From positions 124,001 through 188,000 of the forward strand of contig QOZQ01000005.1 in NCBI GenBank assembly GCA_003576695.1: a stretch of DNA of 64,000 nt. The letters are read 5' to 3'. This document shows, in pieces, positions 54,450 to 62,028 of the stretch (position 1 is the stretch's first letter; every line of letters begins with the position of its first letter). A program made the position numbers and the translations under genes. Origin of the DNA: Taklimakanibacter lacteus. GTDB taxonomy: Bacteria > Pseudomonadota > Alphaproteobacteria > Rhizobiales > Aestuariivirgaceae. The notes below the pieces were generated by a model. That model made no database searches. It worked only from the letters and a program-made list of their open reading frames with translations, and had not been told where the DNA came from.

Positions 54450-55421
54450 ATGGACATCTCGGAGATCGGACGGCAATTCGGACTGAACGAGGCGCAGACC
54501 CGCGCCGCGTTCGAGCAGCTGGCACCGGTGGTCGCCGCCGGCATAAGGCGCAACAACCAGAGCGATGGCGGCCTCGAGAACCTGCTCAAGGCGCTGCAGG
54601 CCGGCAATCACGGCCGCTATGCCGATGATGCCTCGTCGCTGCAATATGACCAGGTCGCCGATGACGGGAACGCCATTCTCGGCCATGTCTTCGGTTCGAA
54701 GGATGTGAGCCGGGGCGTCGCCAATCATGCAGCGGATCTGTCGGGCGTCGGCTCGGCGGTGCTCAAGAAGATGCTTCCCGTCATTGCCGCCATCGTCATG
54801 GGACAGCTCGCCAAGCGCATGGGCGGCGGCGGATCGGCGCGCGCGCAGGTGCCGCAAGGCTCAGGCCAGGGCGGCGGCGGGCTCGGTGATATTCTCGGCG
54901 ACATACTGGGCGGCGGAAAAGCGGGCCAGACGCCTCCGGCGGGAGGTCCCGGCGGCGGCGGGCTCGGCGACATATTGGGCGACATTCTGGGTGGCGGCAC
55001 CCGCCAGGGCCAGGCGGCTCCCAAAAGCCCCCCTGCCGGCGGTCCGGGCGGCGGCGGACTTGGCGATATTCTTGGCGACATATTGGGTGGTGGCACCCGG
55101 CAGGGACAGGCGGCACCCAAGGGCGGCACCGGCGGGCTGGAGGATATCCTCGGCGACATATTGGGCGGCGGGCGGGCGCAGCAGCAAGGCGGTGGCACAG
55201 GCGGCGCTTCACCCAATGCGCCACGACCGCAGCCGGGCTCGGTCAGCCTCGAAGACCTCCTGCGCGAGATGATGGGAGGCGGCCAGGGCGGCAATGTCAA
55301 CCGCGAGGTCGCCGACCGCAGCCGGCGGCGCATCGATGACGTGCTGGGCGGCGGCACCAAGACCGGCAACGCCGCCGACGACCTGCTCAATTCGGTCGAT
55401 CGGGTGACCAGGCGGAGATAG
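54450..55421 (+). CDS. DUF937 protein with glycine-rich tandem repeats
   Basis: A 323-residue protein. Residues 1-125 form an alpha-helical DUF937 domain (ISEIGRQFGLNEAQTRAAFEQLAPVVAAGI, DDGNAILGHVFGSKDVSRGVA, VLKKMLPVIAAIVMGQLAKRM). Then come four repeats of GLGDILGDILGGG or GLEDILGDILGGG (about 144-156, 171-183, 203-215, 229-241) separated by Pro/Gly/Gln linkers, with weaker fifth and sixth copies near 267 and 295. DUF937 members often carry Gly/Leu repeats, but the role is unknown. It is the last gene of the HAD-MATE-DUF937-DUF937 operon. Confidence 0.85.
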   Translation: MDISEIGRQFGLNEAQTRAAFEQLAPVVAAGIRRNNQSDGGLENLLKALQAGNHGRYADDASSLQYDQVADDGNAILGHVFGSKDVSRGVANHAADLSGVGSAVLKKMLPVIAAIVMGQLAKRMGGGGSARAQVPQGSGQGGGGLGDILGDILGGGKAGQTPPAGGPGGGGLGDILGDILGGGTRQGQAAPKSPPAGGPGGGGLGDILGDILGGGTRQGQAAPKGGTGGLEDILGDILGGGRAQQQGGGTGGASPNAPRPQPGSVSLEDLLREMMGGGQGGNVNREVADRSRRRIDDVLGGGTKTGNAADDLLNSVDRVTRRR

Positions 55422-55467
55422 AGAAAAGGCGGCCTTGCGCGACAGGGGAGTGATCGGCAAGGCCGCC
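55421..55467 (-). terminator. Intrinsic terminator of the DUF1127 gene
   Basis: The arms GGCGGCCTTGC (55428-55438) and GCAAGGCCGCC (55457-55467) form an 11-base perfect stem with an 18-base loop. Read on the minus strand the stem is followed by TTTTCTC, so it would end the DUF1127 transcript. It also lies 6 bases after the DUF937 stop and may serve both strands. Confidence 0.7.
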
Positions 55468-55526
55468 GCAGTTACGCGATCGGGAATAGGGGCGACAGGA
55501 TCGTCCGACCGCGTGGGGTGTCAGGT

Positions 55527-55805
55527 TCAGTAGGCGCCCCAGCCGGCGCGGCGGGCGGGCTGGTGACGCTGGCGCACGGTGACCCGGTTCTCCAGGGCTT
55601 CCGTGGGGTCGGTGGTCAAGGGCAGGTTCGCCGCCCAGTCCACGTCGGCGCGGCTGACGCCGATATCGGCCAGCATGAAATCATCGAACGAGGCGAGCTG
55701 GTTCACTTCCCGGCGGGCCTTCCAGTTATGGAACAGCCGCGAAAACAACGACCGGTTGCCAATCCTGTCATCGAAAATCGCGCGATTCAGGGCATAGTCT
55801 CTCAT
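55527..55805 (-). CDS. DUF1127 (YjiS-like) small protein
   Basis: A 92-residue basic protein. The DUF1127 core is NWKARREVNQLASFDDFMLADIGVSRADVDWA (about 28-59), a short helix-turn motif typical of this family. Some short DUF1127 proteins contact RNA or influence phosphate and carbon regulation, but the longer ones such as this are uncharacterised. It is divergent from a LysR-type regulator, a frequent pairing in alphaproteobacteria. Confidence 0.85.
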   Translation of the reverse strand: MRDYALNRAIFDDRIGNRSLFSRLFHNWKARREVNQLASFDDFMLADIGVSRADVDWAANLPLTTDPTEALENRVTVRQRHQPARRAGWGAY

Positions 55806-55970
55806 GACACGATCCTCCGTGGCGCAAGAAGACCATTCTCCTTGCGGCTCCCGCCACCCGAAAGCGGCGCTGGTGTCTCAATTGGATGATCTGAATATGA
55901 AGCTCTGCCATTGATAAATCCAACGAATATGTCTTATATTATCCATCAGAACTCTTGATGGAAGCAGGCC

Positions 55971-56852
55971 ATGATCCCCAATCTCGATGTCGATCTCCTG
56001 AAGACCTTCCTCGCCATTGCCGATACCGGCAATTTCACCCGGGCGGCCGAGGAGGTGAACAAGACCCAGTCGGCGGTCTCCATGCAGATGAAGCGGCTGG
56101 AAGAGCTCATCGGCCGGCCGCTCTTCGTGCGCGACGGGCGGCAGAGCCGGTTCACCGGCGATGGCGAGCGGCTCATCGAATATGCGCGGCGCATCGTCAA
56201 TCTCAATGACGAGGCGGTGGCGGCCTTCACCAAGCCCGAGCTCACCGGCACGCTGCGCTTCGGCACGCCCGACGACTATGCCGACCGGTTCCTGCCCGAA
56301 ATCCTTGCCCGCTTCTCGCGCACTCATCCGCTGGTGACGGTCAATGTCGATTGCGCACAGAGCGGCCAGCTGTTCGAGCGCGCCCGCCATGGCGAGCTGG
56401 ATCTCGCGCTTGTCACCGCGTGCTCCGAGATCTTCGCCGACGAAATCATACGGACCGAACCTTTGGTGTGGGTCACCTCGGCACGCCACAGCGTCCACAT
56501 GCTCGACACCCTGCCGGTCGCCATTTCTCATACCGGCTGCGAATGGCGGGCGCTCACCATCGGGGCGCTCGAACGCCAGGGGCGCAACTACCGCATCGCC
56601 TATTCAAGCCCCAATTCGAATGCGGTCAACGCCGCCGTCCTCGCCGGCCTCGCGGTGGGCTCGATACCGGAGATCTGCGTGCGCCCGGGCATGCGCATCC
56701 TGACCGAGAAGGACGGCTTCCCGACGCTCGGCTCGTTCCGTCTCGGCATCGTGCACCGGCCGGGACGACGCAGCTCGGCGGCGGAAGCGCTCGGCCAGCA
56801 TATTTCGGAAAGCATCTCCAATATGCCGCGCCAGCTGATGGCGGCGGAATAG
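55971..56852 (+). CDS. LysR-type transcriptional regulator
   Basis: A 293-residue regulator. The N-terminal winged helix-turn-helix is LLKTFLAIADTGNFTRAAEEVNKTQSAVSMQMKRLEELIG (about 9-48), followed by a linker helix and a PBP-like co-inducer domain (from GTLRFGTPDDYADRFLPEILARF). The protein is of normal length. The divergent DUF1127 gene 165 bases away is the likely direct target. The shared intergenic region is AT-rich around 55910-55945, with ATAAAT and TTATATTATCC tracts as in LysR binding sites. Confidence 0.92.
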   Translation: MIPNLDVDLLKTFLAIADTGNFTRAAEEVNKTQSAVSMQMKRLEELIGRPLFVRDGRQSRFTGDGERLIEYARRIVNLNDEAVAAFTKPELTGTLRFGTPDDYADRFLPEILARFSRTHPLVTVNVDCAQSGQLFERARHGELDLALVTACSEIFADEIIRTEPLVWVTSARHSVHMLDTLPVAISHTGCEWRALTIGALERQGRNYRIAYSSPNSNAVNAAVLAGLAVGSIPEICVRPGMRILTEKDGFPTLGSFRLGIVHRPGRRSSAAEALGQHISESISNMPRQLMAAE

Positions 56853-56937
56853 CTTCCCCCGAAAAGTTGCATGACGTGACGGTTGCGGCGCAAGGCATAC
56901 TTGGCGCGTTTCAACCATTCGCAAGAGATCAGGCAAC

Positions 56938-57927
56938 ATGGCCATCGGCACGGCACTCACGCGCCTTCTCGGCATCACCCATCCGATCATCCTGGCGCCG
57001 ATGGGCGGTGTCGCTGGCGGCAAGCTCGCGGCTTCGGTGAGCCAGGCGGGCGGGCTCGGCATCATCGGCGGCGGCTATGGCAATGCGAAAGCGGGCTATG
57101 GCGGCAAGGATTTCATGGAGGAGCAGTTCCGCGCCGCCGGCAATGCGCCGGTTGGCGTCGGCTACATCACCTGGTCGCTGACGCAATTCCCCGAACTCTT
57201 CGACCAGGCGATGGAACGGGCGCCCAAGGCCTTCTTCCTCTCCTTCGGAGATGAGACGCTGTTCGCGTCGCGCATCAAGGCTGCTTGCGTGCCGCTCATC
57301 TGCCAGATCCAGGATCTCGACGGCGCCAAGCGCGCGCTCGATGCCGGCGCCGACATCATCGTGGCGCAGGGCACCGAAGCGGGCGGCCATGGCAAATCGG
57401 GACGCACGACGCTGACGCTGACACCGGCCGTCGCGGACATTGCCGGAAAGGTGCCGGTGGTCGCGGCCGGCGGCCTGTCGGATGGCCGCGGGCTTGCGGC
57501 GGCGCTGATGCTCGGCGCTTCCGGCATACTGGTCGGCACGCGTTTCTGGGCGACGCCGGAAGCGCTCGGCAGCGACAACGCCAAGCAGCTGCTGACCAAG
57601 GCGCGAAGCGACGACACGCTGCGCACGCGTGTCTTCGATATCATCCGCGACCTCGACTGGCCGGAGGGCTATACGGGCCGCGCCATCGCCAATGACTTCA
57701 GCCGCAAATGGCACGGGAATGAGCGCGCGCTCGGGCAGAATCTCAAAGACGAGGCGGAAGCCTATTGGACCGCTGCGCGCGCTGGCGACACCAGCAAGGC
57801 TGTCGTCTTTGCAGGTGAAGGCCTCGATCTCATCCATGACATCAAGCCCGCCGGCGAAATCGTCCGGGAAATCGCGACGGATGCGGAACAGCTACTGAGA
57901 ACGCAGGCAGGCGTGGCCGTGAGCTGA
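56938..57927 (+). CDS. Nitronate monooxygenase family protein (2-nitropropane dioxygenase-like)
   Basis: A 329-residue FMN-binding TIM-barrel protein. It has the N-terminal LGITHPIILAPMGGVAGGKLAASVSQAGGLGIIGGGYG, the FMN/substrate motif QGTEAGGHGKSG with its conserved histidine, the phosphate loop VVAAGGLSDGRGLAAALMLGASGILVGTRF, and a C-terminal helical region. Family members oxidise alkyl nitronates to carbonyls, though many homologues have other flavin-dependent roles. The gene lies 85 bases after the LysR gene on the same strand, so co-transcription is possible. Confidence 0.88.
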   Translation: MAIGTALTRLLGITHPIILAPMGGVAGGKLAASVSQAGGLGIIGGGYGNAKAGYGGKDFMEEQFRAAGNAPVGVGYITWSLTQFPELFDQAMERAPKAFFLSFGDETLFASRIKAACVPLICQIQDLDGAKRALDAGADIIVAQGTEAGGHGKSGRTTLTLTPAVADIAGKVPVVAAGGLSDGRGLAAALMLGASGILVGTRFWATPEALGSDNAKQLLTKARSDDTLRTRVFDIIRDLDWPEGYTGRAIANDFSRKWHGNERALGQNLKDEAEAYWTAARAGDTSKAVVFAGEGLDLIHDIKPAGEIVREIATDAEQLLRTQAGVAVS

Positions 57928-57932
57928 TCAGC

Positions 57933-58220
57933 TCACTGCGATGATTCCTGTGGAATCTCCTCCGGTTGCTCGGCAGGCATTGAAGCATCCGGCAGAGCGC
58001 CGCTGGTCGGCGGCTCGAAGTCCGGCATGGGCGGCTCGGCAGATCCCTCTGCGGCAGACTCATTTTCGCAGCGGCGCGGTTCGGCTTCATTCGCGGTGCC
58101 TGGAACAGCCGGCGCGCTCGCCGCCGAACCGCAATCACCGTCCGCCGCCGCATATGCCGCGCCCGAACCGGACAGCATCAATCCGGCAAGCACCGCCGCT
58201 GCGATCAACCGCTTATTCAA
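57933..58220 (-). CDS. Small exported acidic, proline-rich protein
   Basis: A 95-residue protein. A signal peptide (about residues 1-25, RLIAAAVLAGLMLSGSGAAYAA) leads to a short mature chain rich in Ala, Pro, Glu and Ser with two cysteines (DGDCGSA and RRCENES) that could form a disulfide, and an acidic Pro-rich end. I do not recognise the family. The start overlaps the DUF2569 stop by 8 bases, so it is translated with the membrane protein. Confidence 0.65.
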   Translation of the reverse strand: MNKRLIAAAVLAGLMLSGSGAAYAAADGDCGSAASAPAVPGTANEAEPRRCENESAAEGSAEPPMPDFEPPTSGALPDASMPAEQPEEIPQESSQ

Positions 58221-58725
58221 CGAAGGTCGCCTTCACGCGCTTCGAGACCAGGAAATAGGGAATCCAGATGGCGACGCCGAGAAAGGCCCTGATCAGATCC
58301 TTCAGCGCCTGACCGACATCGGCGGAGCTCTCGCGGAATTCCTCGAAAGCGAAGACCATGCCCGATTCAAACAACGTCACCGCCAGCACCAGCGAGTAGA
58401 ACCAGATCATCAGCCGCGGCACTTCGCGCCTCTTCTGGAACAGTCTGACCAGAACATAGATGGCGAAGGCGACGAGAGCGATGCCCAGCACCAGGGAAAG
58501 GATGGTCGGCACCGCCATCCAGCGATAGGCCGGGTCGATATTGCCGGTCACCATCGCCATGATGCCGGACCAGTATTGCAAGGCCATCATGACATTGTAC
58601 GCGGTCAAGAGGATGGTGATGACGAGATGGATGATGGGCAGGATCAGCCAGCCGCCGATACCTCTTGGGCCCTCCGCCGGTTTTGCCGTATCGCTCGCCG
58701 CTGCAGAATCTGCCGGTGTTGCCAT
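58213..58725 (-). CDS. DUF2569-family membrane protein
   Basis: A 170-residue protein with four hydrophobic segments. The N-terminal GIGGWLILPIIHLVI and the terminal VAIWIPYFLVSKRVKATFVE are signatures of DUF2569, a family of four-helix inner membrane proteins of unknown function. The first 20 residues are Ala/Pro/Thr-rich and probably cytoplasmic. The small exported protein gene overlaps its 3' end, and both are transcribed away from gshA. Confidence 0.85.
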   Translation of the reverse strand: MATPADSAAASDTAKPAEGPRGIGGWLILPIIHLVITILLTAYNVMMALQYWSGIMAMVTGNIDPAYRWMAVPTILSLVLGIALVAFAIYVLVRLFQKRREVPRLMIWFYSLVLAVTLFESGMVFAFEEFRESSADVGQALKDLIRAFLGVAIWIPYFLVSKRVKATFVE

Positions 58726-58806
58726 AGCCCTGTCCCCCGCTCTCTTGCCCTCTTATATATTGAAGGGTTTATTATCCGAGTCGAGCAACCTAAACGGGAA
58801 ATCCTG

Positions 58807-60234
58807 TTAGTAGGCGAAATCGCGGAAGACCCGTTTAACGTCGCGATGCCAGCTCGTCTCGTAAAGCTGCAACAGGTCTTCGGCCCGGCTGCGGCCTGAG
58901 GCGGCAATGCCATCAAGCTCATCGAGGAAGCGGGTTTCAGTCTTGCCCTTGCAACCGACAATGCGGCGCTCGCCCAGGCCCCTGCGCGACAGAGCCAGCA
59001 TGTCCTTGGCCACGTCCTGGACGAGACGGCCCTTGACCCTGGCCTGCAACGCCTCACGCGGCACCGCCTCGCGCAATGTCTGCCGGTCCTCGGCCGACCA
59101 GTCCTTCACCAGCTCCCAGGCGCCATCGAGGGAAGCCTGGTCATAGAGGAGGCCGACCCATAAAGCCGGCAGCGCGCAGAGGGTGCGCCACGGCCCGGTA
59201 TCGGCACCGCGCATTTCGAGGAATTTCTTGAGCCGCACTTCCGGGAAGATCGTCGTCAGATGATCGGCCCAGTCCTGCAAGGTCGGCCTGACCCCCGGCA
59301 ATTGCGGCAGCTTGCCATCGAGAAAGGCGCGGAAGCTTTCGCCTGCAACATTGTGATAATGGCCGTCGCGATGGACAAAATACATCGGCACGTCGAGCGC
59401 GTAATCGACATAGCGCTCATAGCCCATGCCCTGCTCGAAGGCGAAAGGCAGCATGCCGGAACGGTCGGGATCGGTGTCGAGCCAGACGGCGGAACGGAAG
59501 CTCTTAAAGCCGTTGGGCTTTCCCTCCGTGAACGGAGAATTGGCGAAGAGCGCCGTCGCCACCGGCTGCAAAGCCAGCGACACCCTGAGCTTCTTCACCA
59601 TGTCGGCTTCGGAAGAGAAGTCGAGATTGACCTGCACCGTCGAGGTGCGGAACATCATGTCGCGGCCGTGCCTGCCTTTCTTGTCCATATAGGCCGCCAT
59701 GATCTTGTAGCGGCCCTTGGGCATGACCGGCGTCTCGGCCCTGGTCCACAAGGGTGACGAGCCGAGCCCCAGGAAGGCGATGCCCAGCGCATCGCCGACC
59801 TCGCGCACCTGGGCCAGATGATTATGCACCTCATCGCAGGTCTCATGCACGGTGCTCAGAGGCGCCCCCGACAGCTCGAACTGGCCGCCGGGCTCGAGCG
59901 AGATCGAGCCCATGCCATGCGGGTCGGCAAGGGCGATGATGTTGCCTTCCTCATAGACGCCGGTCCAGCCGAAGCGGTTCTTCAGCCCTTCCAGCAGCGC
60001 CTTGATCGAGCGCGGGCCGTCATAGGGGACTGGTTCCAAGGTGTCGGTCAGAAACGGGAATTTCTCATGCTCGGTGCCGATCCGCCAATCGGACGGGGGT
60101 TTCTCGCCCTTGGCGATATAGTCGATCAGCTGGCGCTTGCCGGTGATGAGGGCGCGCGCCTCAGGCGTGTCAGGTGTAGGTCCGCTCAAGATCAGTCCCT
60201 TGGTTGCGACGCGCTGGGGGCGCGATGGAGACAT
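58807..60234 (-). CDS. gshA: Glutamate-cysteine ligase, plant/alphaproteobacterial type
   Basis: A 475-residue enzyme for the first step of glutathione synthesis, ATP-dependent ligation of glutamate and cysteine. It belongs to the plant-type (GshA class 3) family common in alphaproteobacteria. Recognisable parts are DWRIGTEHEKFPF, GNIIALADPHGMGSISLEPGGQFELSGAP, RGADTGPWRTLCALPALWVGLLYD, and the C-terminal ETSWHRDVKRVFRDFAY. It starts 64 bases after rsmE and is probably co-transcribed with it, a known Hyphomicrobiales neighbourhood. Confidence 0.95.
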   Translation of the reverse strand: MSPSRPQRVATKGLILSGPTPDTPEARALITGKRQLIDYIAKGEKPPSDWRIGTEHEKFPFLTDTLEPVPYDGPRSIKALLEGLKNRFGWTGVYEEGNIIALADPHGMGSISLEPGGQFELSGAPLSTVHETCDEVHNHLAQVREVGDALGIAFLGLGSSPLWTRAETPVMPKGRYKIMAAYMDKKGRHGRDMMFRTSTVQVNLDFSSEADMVKKLRVSLALQPVATALFANSPFTEGKPNGFKSFRSAVWLDTDPDRSGMLPFAFEQGMGYERYVDYALDVPMYFVHRDGHYHNVAGESFRAFLDGKLPQLPGVRPTLQDWADHLTTIFPEVRLKKFLEMRGADTGPWRTLCALPALWVGLLYDQASLDGAWELVKDWSAEDRQTLREAVPREALQARVKGRLVQDVAKDMLALSRRGLGERRIVGCKGKTETRFLDELDGIAASGRSRAEDLLQLYETSWHRDVKRVFRDFAY

Positions 60235-60298
60235 GGCTACCTACTCGGCGGCCCGCATGACGACAAGTCAAAGATTGTGATGGGTCAGTGATGGATTT

Positions 60299-61027
60299 TC
60301 ATGGCTGCCAGTCGCCCAGGACAGCCTGGACCAGCGCCAAGGCGGCGGTGCCCGCCGTATCCGCCCGCATGATCCGGGGACCCAGCGAGATGGCGGTCAC
60401 GAAGGGGAGGCGCCGGAGCCCTTCCCTTTCCTCGGCCGTGAAGCCGCCCTCGGGGCCGATCAGCAAGGCGGCCGGAAGGCTGAGCCCTTTGAGAAGCGAC
60501 AGCGTGTCCTCGCCATCGGAGCGTTCATCGCAATAGATCAGCGCGCGGCCACGATCCCAGCCGGCAAGCACCCGGTCGAGCTTTTCGGGCTCCAGGACCT
60601 CGGGCACATAGACCAGATTGCATTGCTCGGCGGCTTCCACCGCATTCGATTTCATCCGGTCGAGATTGACGCGCTCGACGATGGTGCGCGCGGTATAGAC
60701 GGGCCGCAGGCGACGGGCGCCGAGCTCGGTCGCCTTCTGCACCAGGTAGTCGAGGCGCGCATGCTTGAGCGGCGCGAAGAGGAAATCGATATCGGGCGGC
60801 GGGGCGGCTTCGGCGAGCTGCTTCTCGCAGATGACGCTCATGGCCTTGCGCGTGACGGAACCCAGATAAGCGCGCCACTCACCATCCCGCGCATTGAAGA
60901 GCCTGACCGGATCGCCGGGCTTGAGGCGCATGACGTCACGCAGATAATGCGCCTGCTCCTGCGTCAGGGCATGCTCGGCGCGTTCGGCTAGCTGGAAGTC
61001 GACATAAAGGCGCGGCGTGTCTCGCAT
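60299..61027 (-). CDS. rsmE: 16S rRNA (uracil1498-N3)-methyltransferase RsmE
   Basis: A 242-residue SPOUT methyltransferase that modifies U1498 in 16S rRNA. An N-terminal PUA-like domain (RLYVDFQLAERAEHALTQEQAHYLRDVMRLKPGD) precedes the knotted SPOUT domain with LLIGPEGGFTAEE, SLGPRIMRADTAGTAALA and the conserved IDFLFAPLKHARLDYLVQKATELG. I chose the ATG at 61027, 5 bases after GAGGAG, because the extension beyond it overlaps the ubiA promoter region. It is divergent from ubiA and upstream of gshA. Confidence 0.94.
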   Translation of the reverse strand: MRDTPRLYVDFQLAERAEHALTQEQAHYLRDVMRLKPGDPVRLFNARDGEWRAYLGSVTRKAMSVICEKQLAEAAPPPDIDFLFAPLKHARLDYLVQKATELGARRLRPVYTARTIVERVNLDRMKSNAVEAAEQCNLVYVPEVLEPEKLDRVLAGWDRGRALIYCDERSDGEDTLSLLKGLSLPAALLIGPEGGFTAEEREGLRRLPFVTAISLGPRIMRADTAGTAALALVQAVLGDWQP

Positions 61028-61107
61028 CGTCTCCTCGTAACCCTGCAAAGCGGCTGCGCGCAATGGGCCTATTGGCTTGAAGCCCATAGCCGGGCTAACA
61101 GACGGCC

Positions 61108-62028
61108 ATGACCGATCATGTCGCCGACGCCCGGAAGGACAACTGGGTCGACCGCTTCATGCCGCGGGCCTTGCGGCCCTATGCGCGCCTCATGCGGCTC
61201 GACCGGCCGATCGGCTGGTGGCTGCTGCTGCTGCCCTGCTGGTGGGGCCTGGCGCTGGCGCAGATCGCGGCGGGCGGCGGCGCGCCCAATTTCTGGTACG
61301 GATTCCTGGTCTTCCTCGGCGCCGTCATCATGCGGGGCGCCGGCTGCACCCTCAATGACATCGCCGATCGCGATTTCGACGCGCAAGTGGCGCGCACCCG
61401 CTCACGCCCCATTCCTTCCGGCCAGGTGAGCGTCAAGGCGGCCTTCGTCTTCCTCGTCCTGCAATGCCTTGCCGGGCTCCTCATCCTGCTGCAGTTCAAC
61501 TGGACGACCGTCCTCATCGGCGCGGCGTCGCTCGTCATCGTCGCCATCTATCCCTTCATGAAGCGCTTCACCTATTGGCCGCAGGTGTTCCTGGGCCTTG
61601 CCTTCAACTGGGGGGCTCTCCTCAGCTGGAGCGCCGTTCATGACGGCCTGGCGTGGCCGGCTGTGCTTCTCTATCTCGGCGGCATCGCCTGGACGCTCGC
61701 CTATGACACGATCTATGCGCATCAGGACAAGGAAGACGATGTGCTGATCGGGGTGAAATCGACAGCGCTGAAATTCGGCGCTTCATCGGTCTACTGGATC
61801 TCCGGCTTCTTCATCCTGGCGCTCATCCTCATCGAGGCCAGCCTGTGGCTTGCGCAAGCGGGACTCTTCGCCCATATGGGTGTGGCCGCGGCCGCCTTCC
61901 ACGCTGCCTGGCAGATCTCACGCCTCGATATCGACGATCCGCAGCGCTGCCATAGGCTGTTCCTGTCCAATCGCGATTTCGGGCTTATCCTTCTTCTGGG
62001 CCTTCTCCTCGATACATTCATAAAATGA
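61108..62028 (+). CDS. ubiA: 4-hydroxybenzoate polyprenyltransferase
   Basis: A 306-residue membrane prenyltransferase that attaches the isoprenoid tail to 4-hydroxybenzoate in ubiquinone synthesis. The first Asp-rich motif is CTLNDIADRDFDAQVARTRSRPIPSG, and the second is YDTIYAHQDKEDD, both Mg2+-diphosphate ligands. Eight to nine hydrophobic helices are visible, starting with LMRLDRPIGWWLLLLPCWW. The stop overlaps the pmbA start in an ATGA, so the next gene is translationally coupled. Confidence 0.95.
   Translation: MTDHVADARKDNWVDRFMPRALRPYARLMRLDRPIGWWLLLLPCWWGLALAQIAAGGGAPNFWYGFLVFLGAVIMRGAGCTLNDIADRDFDAQVARTRSRPIPSGQVSVKAAFVFLVLQCLAGLLILLQFNWTTVLIGAASLVIVAIYPFMKRFTYWPQVFLGLAFNWGALLSWSAVHDGLAWPAVLLYLGGIAWTLAYDTIYAHQDKEDDVLIGVKSTALKFGASSVYWISGFFILALILIEASLWLAQAGLFAHMGVAAAAFHAAWQISRLDIDDPQRCHRLFLSNRDFGLILLLGLLLDTFIK

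Noticed and set aside
54879-55172. Short direct repeats that might be read as a CRISPR array
   Set aside because: The repeats are in frame, encode GLGDILGDILGGG, and the spacers are Pro/Gly-rich coding sequence with variable length; no cas genes are present.
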